Assembly: GCF_900130005.1 (NCBI RefSeq) | Contig: NZ_FQXP01000007.1 | Location: forward strand, 1-64,000 | From: Clostridium collagenovorans DSM 3089 | GTDB lineage: Bacteria; Bacillota; Clostridia; Clostridiales; Clostridiaceae | Direction: 5' to 3' | Length of the DNA stretch: 64,000 nt | Shown here: positions 9,503-17,792 of the stretch, in pieces | How the letters are laid out: every line of letters begins with the position of its first letter | Position numbering within the stretch: position 1 is the first letter of the stretch | Translations under genes and position numbers: made by a program | The notes under the pieces: model-generated | Told to the model about the DNA's origin: nothing | The model's database searches: none | The model's input: only the letters and a program-made list of their open reading frames with translations

Positions 9503-10702
9503 TTATTTCCCCCTAATAACTTCTTTTAGGGTTGCACATATATACTTAACTTCCTCATTACTTAGCAATGTATGTAATGGAAGTGTAATTTCATTTTTGT
9601 ACATATTAAATGCATTAGGATAATCTTTTATATCTAATCCCATTGATTTATAAGCACTCATCATTGGAAGTGGCTTATAATGTACATTAGTTGCAACTCC
9701 AGCCTCTGCCATTTTGATTATAACCTTATTTCTATCTTCCTCATTCTTACCTAACAACCTAACAAGATAAAGATGTCCACTAGATGCTGAATTTTCAGTA
9801 TAGTGTTTTAATATGTGAAGATTTTCTTCTTTAAGTAGTTCATCATATAACTCTATAATTTCTCTACGCCTTTTTAAAATCTCACTATATCTACTAAACT
9901 GACCTAATCCTATAGCTGCCATTATATCTGTCATATTACATTTATAAGCTGGTAACTTAATATCATATTCCCAACTTCCTATTTGAGTTTTAGCTAAGGC
10001 ATCTTTAGATTGTCCATGAAGTGAAAGTAACATATACTGCTTGTAAATTTCTTCATTATCTACTCCGCTTATATCCCTCCATGTTGCAGCTCCCCCCTCT
10101 GCTGTTGTTAGGTTCTTAACTGCATGGAAAGAAAAGCTTGTAAAGTCTGCTATTTCACCAGCCATTTTCCCATTTCTATTAGCTCCTATGGCATGAGCCG
10201 AATCTGCAATAACTATAATTCTATTAAATGCTTCTTGTATTTTATTATTAGCCTTAAATAATTCTCTTTTACTTTTAACTATTTCAAAAATCTTATCATA
10301 ATCACATATAACACCCGCTAAGTCTACTGCAATAATAGCTTTTGTTCTAGGTGTTATTGCTTCTGACAACTTTTCATAATCCATTTCATAAGAATCAGCA
10401 GCTGTATCTACTAAAACTGGAGTAGCTCCTACATGACATATTACGCTACATGAAGCTGTATATGTGTATGCACTTGTTATTACTTCATCTCCTGGTCCTA
10501 CTCCTAATACTCTAAGTGTCATCTCCATAGCAGCAGTTGCTGAATTTAAACATACAGCCCTTGATGTATTACAATATTGTGCTATTTTCTTTTCAAATTC
10601 CTTTGTTTTAGGACCTGTTGTTATCCACCCTGATTTTAAAACCTCTACTACATTATCAATTTCAACCTGCGTAATATCTGGTGGTGAAAAATTTATCTTC
10701 AT
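9503..10702 (-). CDS. DegT/DnrJ/EryC1-family nucleotide-sugar aminotransferase
   Basis: The 399-residue PLP enzyme has SAYTYTASCSVICHVGATPV near residues 77-96, IADSAHAIGA near 165 and SFHAVKNLTTAEGG, whose Lys196 should form the internal aldimine with PLP. The family aminates 4-keto sugars such as the product of the EpsC/CapD dehydratase encoded just upstream. The pair would yield a UDP-4-amino-4,6-dideoxy sugar of the bacillosamine or AATGal type. No acetyltransferase of the PglD type is seen nearby. The ribosome site is GGAGGAG, and the start at 10702 is well supported. Confidence 0.9.
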   Translation of the reverse strand: MKINFSPPDITQVEIDNVVEVLKSGWITTGPKTKEFEKKIAQYCNTSRAVCLNSATAAMEMTLRVLGVGPGDEVITSAYTYTASCSVICHVGATPVLVDTAADSYEMDYEKLSEAITPRTKAIIAVDLAGVICDYDKIFEIVKSKRELFKANNKIQEAFNRIIVIADSAHAIGANRNGKMAGEIADFTSFSFHAVKNLTTAEGGAATWRDISGVDNEEIYKQYMLLSLHGQSKDALAKTQIGSWEYDIKLPAYKCNMTDIMAAIGLGQFSRYSEILKRRREIIELYDELLKEENLHILKHYTENSASSGHLYLVRLLGKNEEDRNKVIIKMAEAGVATNVHYKPLPMMSAYKSMGLDIKDYPNAFNMYKNEITLPLHTLLSNEEVKYICATLKEVIRGK

Positions 10703-10731
10703 ATAATCTCCTCCATAGCTTTAATGTCTTT

Positions 10732-12614
10732 TTATTCCTTTGTAGCTGCTACCATATCATGTGCTGCTCTTTTATAGGTAGGTACTACTTCTTGCAATAC
10801 GTCTCTTATATCTATCATATTTTTGCTATCTATAGCCACCTTTAGATTATCGAATTTCATTTTTAACTTTTCTAAATCATAGTGCATTGGTTTTGCTATA
10901 AATATCTTTTCGTTTGCTGTATTAGTTAAGCCCTCTTCGCTCATTAAAAGCTCTTCATAAAGCTTTTCTCCTGGTCTTAAGCCTGTTACCTTTATTTCTA
11001 TATCCTCATGGGGTTCTAATCCGGATAACTTGATTAAGTTAATTGCTAAATCATATATACGAACTGGTTTTCCCATATCTAGTACGAAGATTTCTCCTCC
11101 CTTTGCATATGCTCCTGCTTGAAGTACTAATTGAGCTGCCTCTGGTATAGTCATAAAGTATCTTATTATATTTTTGTTTGTTACTGTAACTGGTCCACCC
11201 TTTGCTATTTGTCTTTTAAATAGTGGTATTACGGAACCATTGCTTCCTAATACGTTTCCGAAACGTACTGCAACAAATTCTGTTTTACTTTTTTCTGCCA
11301 TAGCTTGTACTATCATTTCACACATTCTCTTAGTTGCACCCATTACATTTGTTGGGTTAACTGCTTTATCTGTAGAAATAAGCACAAATTTTTCTGCTTC
11401 ATATCTATCTGCACATTCTGCTACCTTAAGTGTCCCAAAGGTATTATTTTTAATTGCTTCTCCTGGACTATCTTCCATTAAAGGTACGTGCTTATGAGCA
11501 GCTGCATGGAATACTAATTGTGGTCTAAATTCATCAAAGATTACATCTAATCTTTTTTCATCTCTAACTGAAGCTATAGCAACCTTTAGATTTTTGAATT
11601 TATCCTTTAGCTCATTTTGTAGATCATATGCATTATTTTCGTATATATCTAGTATTAATAATTCCGATGGTTTAAACTTAACTATTTGTCTACAAAGTTC
11701 TGAGCCTATGGAGCCTCCTCCACCTGTTACAAGTACTCTTTTACCTTCTATGTAAGCTTTAATTTCCTTATCATTTAATTTAATAGGATCTCTTCCTAGC
11801 AAATCCTCAATTTCAACATCTCTCATTTTCCCTATGGAAACCTTTTCGTCTATTATCTCCGAAATAGATGGTAGTATCTTAACCTTACATTTTGTATCAC
11901 TACACTTTTCTACAATTTCACATCTTGTATCATTATTTAAGGAAGGTATTGCTACTATTATTTGCTCTATTTTATATCTATCCACAATCATTGGGATATC
12001 ATTTCTATTCCCTAATACCTTACTCCCACCTATAATCATATTTCTCTTGGATTTGTCATCGTCTATAAAGCCTATGACTTTATACTTCTTGTTGCTTTGG
12101 TTTTTTATCTCTAGTGCAACTGTTTTGCCAGCATATCCTGCACCGTATATAAGGACTCTTTTAACCTTATTGTTTCTTGCTTCAATGTCTATTAATAACC
12201 GTCTATAAATTCTAAAGGATACTCTGAAACCAATTACGGCAATCATAACAAAGATTCCGCATAATAAATTGGTTTTCATCGATATGCTATAACTTAACGT
12301 TGATAGGATTAATAAAATTATTCCATTACTTAATATACATGCAGTTACTGCTCTTATAAATTCATCTATGCTAGCCTGTTAAATTCATCTATGCTAGCCT
12401 GTGTCCATAGGCTTCTATATAATCCAAAGCTCCAAAACATTATTGCATAAATCAATAATACTACGAACATTACTGAATTAGATGTAACGAGACTTCTGAC
12501 TACTTCCCTATCTGAGCTCATAAAAAACACTCCCATAAAATAGCATAATTCTATGAGAATTAAATCTATACTCAGAAGTAAAGCACCATTTAAGAATCGT
12601 CGCTTATTTCCCAT
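10732..12614 (-). pseudogene. EpsC/CapD-type UDP-sugar 4,6-dehydratase broken by a 23-bp tandem duplication
   Basis: Read from ATG 12614 (AAGGGG eight bases upstream), the first frame gives four-segment membrane sequence and then stops in TQASIDEFNRLA at the repeat. If one copy of the 23-bp repeat at 12357-12402 is removed, the frame runs on through EFIRAVTACILSNGII into MKTNLLCG, giving one uninterrupted 619-residue protein. That is the usual length of this family. The distal part has two Rossmann folds: YGAGYAGKTV, then VLVTGGGGSIGSELCRQI, STDKAVNPTNVMGATKR and FVLDMGKP. The intact enzyme would make a UDP-4-keto-6-deoxy-HexNAc. The distal piece could be translated from ATG 12279, but that start lacks a visible ribosome site. 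The state may be a fixed mutation or a reversible switch. Confidence 0.9.
12357..12402. repeat. Perfect tandem duplication, 2 x 23 bp, inside the dehydratase gene
   Basis: The unit occupies 12357-12379 and again 12380-12402 with no mismatch. Because 23 is not a multiple of three, the second copy shifts the reading frame of the EpsC/CapD-type gene. Slipped-strand loss of one copy would restore it. Confidence 0.97.
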
Positions 12615-12767
12615 TCGATTCACCCCTTCAAAATGTCATTTACTTTATTTTTTTATTTATTTTTCATTTTTATTAGCTTTAAATTGAATTTTTTGTAATA
12701 TTATTAAATTCTTTTTTGTGAATTTTAAGATTTTCAACAATATTCAAACTCATTTCCCACCCGTTTA

Positions 12768-12796
12768 TTTTATCACTTCAATTTACATTTTACAAC
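12768..12796 (-). promoter_or_regulatory. Candidate sigma-A promoter for the biosynthesis genes
   Basis: On the minus strand TTGTAA (12796-12791) and TAAAAT (12773-12768) are separated by 17 bases. The predicted leader to ATG 12614 is about 150 bases. The match is moderate, and other AT-rich boxes nearby could serve. Confidence 0.4.
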
Positions 12797-13095
12797 ATTA
12801 AATATTATACTTTACCTTATTCTGCAATGCCTATATATATAATCAATAGTTTTATATTAATCCATTATTTTTCATAATTATACATATATTTTTCTTTATT
12901 TTACGTTTTTTTGTATGTTTTTTCAATAATTTTTTCCTTAATTTCTCGTTAATTTTTCTATTTTATTTCATTACCTTTAGTTTTCCTTACATTTAAATGA
13001 ATATTTTAAAATTATATGTATTTTTATCCATTTACTTCTTTTTGCGATTATTCTGTTAATTGCTTTAAATTTCTCAACATTGCGACTTATTAGGT

Positions 13096-13125
13096 TTGAC
13101 TTTTAGGGGGATTTTACCTTATAAT
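13096..13125 (+). promoter_or_regulatory. Sigma-A promoter of the wzz-kinase operon
   Basis: TTGACT at 13096-13101 and a perfect TATAAT at 13120-13125 are separated by 18 bases. The gene start lies 40 bases downstream, preceded by a GGGGGG ribosome site. This is the best promoter match in the locus. Confidence 0.75.
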
Positions 13126-13164
13126 TAGTTTTGTTTTAGTATTATTAAAAAAGGGGGGCAACTG

Positions 13165-13833
13165 ATGGAACTAAGAGAATATTTACTAATATTGAAAAAA
13201 CGTTTAATACTTATTACTTCATTACCCGTTGTTTTAGCAATAATTGCACTTATTGTAAGTGTGTTTTTCATAAATCCAGTTTACAAATCTGAGATTTCTG
13301 TATTATTAGGAAGCGAACCGGGTTCTACCTCTTCAAAGGGACAATCTGAATATAATGATGTTTTAATGTATCAAAAAATGACTAAGACTTATAGTGAATT
13401 AAGCAAAAGCAAAAGTGTGGCAGAGGATGTAATTTCAAATCTTAACTTGAGCAAATCACCTGAGCAAATTACTTCAATGATATCTGTTACGCCAAAGGCA
13501 GACACTGAGTTTTTAACAATAGCTGTTCAAGCAAATTCACCTAATGAAGCTACTGATATTGCAAACCAAACTGCAAAATCCTTAAAAAAGGTTTCTACTG
13601 AACTTAGAGGCAAGGATAACTTAATACTTGTAGATGAAGCTTCTAATCCTAAAAAGCCAATTAGTCCTAATATAGGTCTTAATGTAGTTCTAGCTGCCTT
13701 TGTTGGATTAATGATTGCTGTTGGTATAGCATTTTTACTTGAGTACATGGATACTACTATTAAATCTGAGGATGAACTTGAGAAATTACTTGAAACTTCT
13801 GTTATAGGTTCTATTCCTTATTTTGAAGACTAG
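13165..13833 (+). CDS. Wzz/YveK-type polysaccharide chain-length regulator and kinase activator
   Basis: The 222-residue protein has the standard layout: a short cytoplasmic N-terminus (MELREYLLILKKR), one membrane helix near residues 17-38, an extracytoplasmic region, and a second helix near 172-193. Before that helix lies the family proline motif (ASNPKKPISPN). In Gram-positive bacteria such proteins sit in the membrane, set polymer length, and activate the separate cytoplasmic BY-kinase encoded next. The kinase gene begins 14 bases after its stop. It lies directly behind a strong sigma-A promoter. Confidence 0.9.
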   Translation: MELREYLLILKKRLILITSLPVVLAIIALIVSVFFINPVYKSEISVLLGSEPGSTSSKGQSEYNDVLMYQKMTKTYSELSKSKSVAEDVISNLNLSKSPEQITSMISVTPKADTEFLTIAVQANSPNEATDIANQTAKSLKKVSTELRGKDNLILVDEASNPKKPISPNIGLNVVLAAFVGLMIAVGIAFLLEYMDTTIKSEDELEKLLETSVIGSIPYFED

Positions 13834-13847
13834 GGGGAAGGCATATA

Positions 13848-14552
13848 ATGGAAAAATTAGTTATGAGAGATGATCCATCTTCTTTAAGTGCAGAAGCTTT
13901 TAGAACCTTAAAAATAAACTTGGACTTTTTCAATGTAGATAATAACCTAAAGACCTTAGCTATAACATCTTCTAATCCTGGTGAGGGTAAGAGTACTGCA
14001 ATTGCTAACTTAGCTATTGCCTTTGCTCAATCTGGCAAGCGTGTTATACTAATTGACTGTGATTTAAGAAGACCTTCAGTACATAAGAAATTTAAGATTT
14101 CTAATACTCACGGTATTACTGATATGATTGTTGATACGGAACTAAAACATGATTATATTCATAGTTCTAAGATTGACAACTTATTTATTTTACCATGTGG
14201 TACAAAACCACCTAATCCTGCTGAGCTACTTGCTTCTGAGAAAATGGACATGCTACTTGAAAAATTAAAGGGAATGTGTGATATAGTTCTTTTAGATATT
14301 CCACCAATTTTATCTGTAGCAGATTCTAGAATTATCTGTGGTAAAGTAGATGGGGTTATCTTACTTTGTGCTTATGGACAATCAGAAAAGGAGCTTATCC
14401 TTAAATCTAAACAAGAACTTGATAAGGTTAATGCAAAATTAATTGGAACTATTCTTGCTAAGGTTCCTGAATCACAAAGTCATTATAGTTATTATTACGA
14501 TGATAACTTAAATGCTTCTAATCGTAAAAAGAATAAAAGACATAGTAGATAA
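13848..14552 (+). CDS. CpsD/CapB-type tyrosine autokinase (BY-kinase), copy 1
   Basis: The 234-residue protein carries the BY-kinase set: Walker A SSNPGEGKSTAIAN at residues 41-54, Walker A' VILIDCDLRRP, and Walker B DIVLLDIPP. The C-terminus has a tyrosine cluster (HYSYYYDD) followed by a basic tail, the site of autophosphorylation. With the preceding Wzz-like protein it should form the membrane complex that controls polysaccharide polymerisation and export. A second, closely similar kinase lies 444 bases downstream. The family is certain; control of this particular locus is inferred from position. Confidence 0.92.
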   Translation: MEKLVMRDDPSSLSAEAFRTLKINLDFFNVDNNLKTLAITSSNPGEGKSTAIANLAIAFAQSGKRVILIDCDLRRPSVHKKFKISNTHGITDMIVDTELKHDYIHSSKIDNLFILPCGTKPPNPAELLASEKMDMLLEKLKGMCDIVLLDIPPILSVADSRIICGKVDGVILLCAYGQSEKELILKSKQELDKVNAKLIGTILAKVPESQSHYSYYYDDNLNASNRKKNKRHSR

Positions 14553-14996
14553 ATTATAAAAATAGGACTATCTCACTAATAATTTCTATGCATAATATTG
14601 TATTGCAAATTACTTGCACTGCTATATGAGCATAAGAATTATACTTAGTGACATAGTCCTTTTATTATTGCTAAATTTTCTTTATGGGTTAGATATTCTT
14701 TATGACTTAAGGATTTCTTTTATAATTCAAAGAGCTTTTTTAGTTAACTCACCTATGACAACTCCATTTTTCGCATTTCTATTGCATTTTTTATTTTAAT
14801 TCTAATTTTATTTGTTATTTTATTAAATCTTATGTATTTTCTTTAACCTCATGTATTTTATGTTAATTCTTCTTAATACTCTTTGTCTTTCATTTAATTT
14901 TATTGTAAAATTAACTTATAATGCGGATTACATAATATCATTCTGAAGTGTATCATGACATAACACCTTTGTGTGATTTTAAGGGGGAAATATAAA
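14553..14996 (+). other. Gene-free gap between the two kinase genes
   Basis: The gap holds a long-range inverted repeat: AGGACTAT-C-TCACTAA type arms at 14564-14579 and 14645-14660 (15 of 16 pairs) enclosing 65 bases, with TTTTATT after it. This could be the terminator of the first kinase operon. A TATAAT at 14917-14922 is a weak promoter candidate for the second kinase; its -35 box is poor. A 61-codon ORF here lacks a ribosome site and coding character. Confidence 0.55.
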
Positions 14997-15710
14997 ATGA
15001 ATAATTTAATTATAAAGGATAAGCCTCAATCTTTAAGTGCTGAAGCTTTTAGAACATTAAAAACCAATATTGACTTTTTTAACTTTGATAATAAGCTTAA
15101 AACCTTAGCTATTACCTCAGCTACTCCAGGTGAAGGAAAAAGTACCTCAATTGCTAACTTAGCTATTGCCTTTGCTCAAGCTGGTAAACGAGTTGTATTG
15201 GTTGACTGTGACTTTAGAAGACCTACTGTACACAAAACTTTTAACCTTTCTAATTCTAAAGGAATCACAGATATGCTTATTGCAAAATCACTAGACTTAG
15301 ACTTTACAACCTTCAGTGGCACTGAGAATCTATATATTCTTCCTTGTGGTGTAAAACCTCCTAATCCAGCTGAGTTACTTTCTTCAAGAAAAATGGAATT
15401 ACTTATAGAATCTTTAAAAGCCAAGTTTGATTTAGTGCTTTTAGACATACCACCTGTACTTCCTGTTGCTGACTCTAGGATTATTTGTGGTAAGGTAGAT
15501 GGAGTTATTTTACTTTGCACCTATGGTAAAACTCAAAAGGAAGACATCTTAAGGTGTAAACATGAGTTAACTAAGATTAATGCTAAATTGATTGGTTCAG
15601 TGCTTAATAAAATCCCTGAAAGGGAACATAAATACGGTTATTATTACAATAATGAATCTGCTTCTAAAGGACTTCGCTTCAGAAAAAAACTTAAAAGAAA
15701 AAAGCATTAA
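14997..15710 (+). CDS. CpsD/CapB-type tyrosine autokinase (BY-kinase), copy 2
   Basis: From ATG 14997, placed seven bases after an AAGGGGGA box, the protein has 237 residues and is a close paralogue of the previous kinase throughout. It retains Walker A TPGEGKST, Walker A' LVDCDFRRP, Walker B LVLLDIPP and a tyrosine cluster (KYGYYYNN) near the C-terminus. An in-frame start eight codons upstream is less likely because it lies before the ribosome site. The copies differ mostly in the last third. It probably phosphorylates itself under the same Wzz partner. A stem-loop with a T-rich tail follows at 15883-15930. Confidence 0.92.
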   Translation: MNNLIIKDKPQSLSAEAFRTLKTNIDFFNFDNKLKTLAITSATPGEGKSTSIANLAIAFAQAGKRVVLVDCDFRRPTVHKTFNLSNSKGITDMLIAKSLDLDFTTFSGTENLYILPCGVKPPNPAELLSSRKMELLIESLKAKFDLVLLDIPPVLPVADSRIICGKVDGVILLCTYGKTQKEDILRCKHELTKINAKLIGSVLNKIPEREHKYGYYYNNESASKGLRFRKKLKRKKH

Positions 15711-16189
15711 ACTTATATGGTTTCTTTATGGATAATTTCAAGTAAAGAATCAAATCTTATTCCTATATATATTCATTATTAAGTCTTAACTTATATAGAA
15801 CTTTCTTTATATAACCTTATAAAGAGGTTTGAAACTTTTCTAATGCAGTTTATATTTAAATATCCTAAAGACAATTTTGAAAAGCTATTATACAAGTATA
15901 TATATTTGTGTAGTAGCTATTTTTTCTTTCTTCTTTTAATTCTTTTGGTTAATTATTCATTAATTTATGGATAATCATAGGTTTTTTATAGTTTATTCAA
16001 ATATTTATGCTTTATTTATGCATAAATATATTGATTTTTTCTTAAATCCGTGTAAAATATAAATGTAATCATAATTATTAAATTTAAATCATATTTATTC
16101 ATATAGTATTCTTTATTGTGTGATATTTATTTGAAATTCCTATATATAATTTTAGTTTAGGGATTCTTTTGTTAAAGGAGGACATGCTT
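15711..16189 (+). other. Intergenic region with terminator, no gene seen
   Basis: Beyond the terminator at 15883-15930, this stretch contains only AT-rich sequence up to the AAAGGAGG ribosome site of the next gene. A shadow reading frame on the minus strand overlaps its right part and has no ribosome site. Confidence 0.6.
15883..15930 (+). terminator. Intrinsic terminator after the second kinase
   Basis: Arms 15883-15895 and 15906-15918 pair over 13 positions, two of them G-U, around a ten-base loop. The right arm is followed by an almost unbroken T tract (ATTTTTTCTTTC). Confidence 0.75.
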
Positions 16190-17548
16190 ATGTTAACAGA
16201 TGTGAAAAGCAAATTATCACCTGTTTCTATTTTAAAGTTTCTTGTTCCATCTATTCTAGGTGTTTTTATTTTTATGACTCCTGTTATGAGTAAGAATGGA
16301 ATTACTATTCCAGTTGCTATTATGTCTAATGCTGTGCAAAGTATCTTTGCTGATATTTTACCTGCTGTTACTGTTGCACTTATTTGTATTTCAGCAATTG
16401 GTTCTATTATTACTAAATTGGTTAAACCTAAATTTATCACTGAGCATAAATTTTTAAATAATTTATTTAATGTTACTCCACTTTGGTTTGTTGTAAGACT
16501 TGTGGGTGCTGCTATTGGAGTTATGGTTTTATTTAAGGTTGGTCCTGAGTTTATTTGGTCTGAGAATACTGGTGGCATGGTTCTATTTGGATTACTTCCT
16601 ATATTGTTTTCAGTTTTCTTATTTGCAGGATTGTTTTTACCACTGCTTTTAAACTTTGGACTTTTAGAGTTCTTTGGTACTTTATTAACTAAGGTTATGA
16701 GACCTATTTTTAAATTACCTGGCCGTTCTTCTGTTGACTGTATCGCATCTTGGCTTGGTGATGGTACTATTGGTGTTTTACTTACTAGTAAACAGTACGA
16801 AGATGGTTTCTACTCTCAAAGAGAAGCTTGTGTTATTGGGACAACTTTCTCCTTTGTATCAATTACTTTTAGTTTAGTAGTTATATCAACTGTTGGCTTA
16901 GGTCATATGTTTGTTCCTTTTTATATTACGACTTTAATAGCTGGTATTGTTGCTGCTATTATTGTTCCAAGAATTAGACCTTTAAGCAAGAAGCCTGATA
17001 GTTACTATGGTGGTAAGAAAAATCATGTGTCTGAGACTATTCCTGATGGTCACTCTAGCTTTAGCTGGGGATTAAATCAAGCTGTTATTAGAGCTGAGAA
17101 ATCAAGTGATTTTAAATCTACTGCCTTTGAATCTATTCAGAATGTAATGGATATGTGGTTAGGGGTTATGCCTGTTGTAATGGCTGTTGGTGGTATTGCT
17201 TTAATGATTGCGGAGTATACTCCTATATTTAAAATATTAGGTCTTCCATTTATACCACTTTTAAATCTACTACAAATTCCCGAAGCCGTGGCTGCTTCTC
17301 AGACTTTAGTAGTTGGTTTTGCTGATATGTTATTACCTTCTGTTATTGCTGCTAATATAACTAGTGAAATGACTAGATTTATAATTGCTGCTGTATCAGT
17401 TACTCAGTTAATTTACTTATCTGAAGTTGGTGGATTATTATTAGGTTCTAAGATTCCAGTATCTCTTAAGGATATGATTATTATATTCTTAGAAAGAACT
17501 ATTATAACTCTACCGGTAATCACCTTGATTGCTAATATAATATTTTAA
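16190..17548 (+). CDS. YjiH-family membrane protein with nucleoside-recognition (Gate) domain
   Basis: The chosen ATG at 16190 lies eight bases after AGGAGG and gives 452 residues; an ATG six bases earlier is too close to that site and an upstream TTG has none. The protein is polytopic with about ten hydrophobic helices. It contains LPGRSSVDCIASWLGDG near residue 175, characteristic of YjiH and related Gate-domain proteins. The substrate is not known with confidence; nucleoside or small-solute transport is proposed for the wider family. It is monocistronic, followed by a GC-rich terminator, and convergent with feoB. Confidence 0.82.
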   Translation: MLTDVKSKLSPVSILKFLVPSILGVFIFMTPVMSKNGITIPVAIMSNAVQSIFADILPAVTVALICISAIGSIITKLVKPKFITEHKFLNNLFNVTPLWFVVRLVGAAIGVMVLFKVGPEFIWSENTGGMVLFGLLPILFSVFLFAGLFLPLLLNFGLLEFFGTLLTKVMRPIFKLPGRSSVDCIASWLGDGTIGVLLTSKQYEDGFYSQREACVIGTTFSFVSITFSLVVISTVGLGHMFVPFYITTLIAGIVAAIIVPRIRPLSKKPDSYYGGKKNHVSETIPDGHSSFSWGLNQAVIRAEKSSDFKSTAFESIQNVMDMWLGVMPVVMAVGGIALMIAEYTPIFKILGLPFIPLLNLLQIPEAVAASQTLVVGFADMLLPSVIAANITSEMTRFIIAAVSVTQLIYLSEVGGLLLGSKIPVSLKDMIIIFLERTIITLPVITLIANIIF

Positions 17549-17633
17549 CTAATTAGCTAACAATCATTTTTATTTTTCCCGAGATAAATGTGATTTACAA
17601 TATATCCTATAAGACTGAAAAGTCTAAGCAAAG

Positions 17634-17665
17634 AAGCTGTGCATTATATATGCACAGCTTTTTTA
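17634..17665. terminator. Bidirectional terminator between yjiH-like gene and feoB
   Basis: An 11-bp perfect stem (17634-17644 with 17650-17660, AAGCTGTGCAT arm) encloses TATAT and is followed by TTTTTT on the plus strand. On the minus strand the stem is followed by a T-rich CTTCTTTG, so it can serve the convergent feoB transcript as well. Confidence 0.88.
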
Positions 17666-17792
17666 TATGAAGTTAAATCTCTTTTTTATTGTAAAAGTAG
17701 GATTATTATTAAAGGCCTCATTACAGTTTTAAATTAAAAAGACATTTTAAAGTAGGGCTTTTAAATTGTTTGGGCGTTTATGGCGTTTATGG

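Larger units (their letters stand above)
12624..13164. other. Divergent promoter region of the polysaccharide locus
   Basis: This gene-free, very AT-rich stretch separates the minus-strand biosynthesis genes from the plus-strand chain-length and kinase genes. It carries one good plus-strand promoter (13096-13125) and one weaker minus-strand candidate (12768-12796). No riboswitch or terminator-like hairpin was recognised, and no small ORF with a ribosome site was found. Confidence 0.7.

Noticed and set aside
14614..14799. 61-codon plus-strand ORF between the kinase genes
   Set aside because: It overlaps a terminator-like stem and has no ribosome site or family match.
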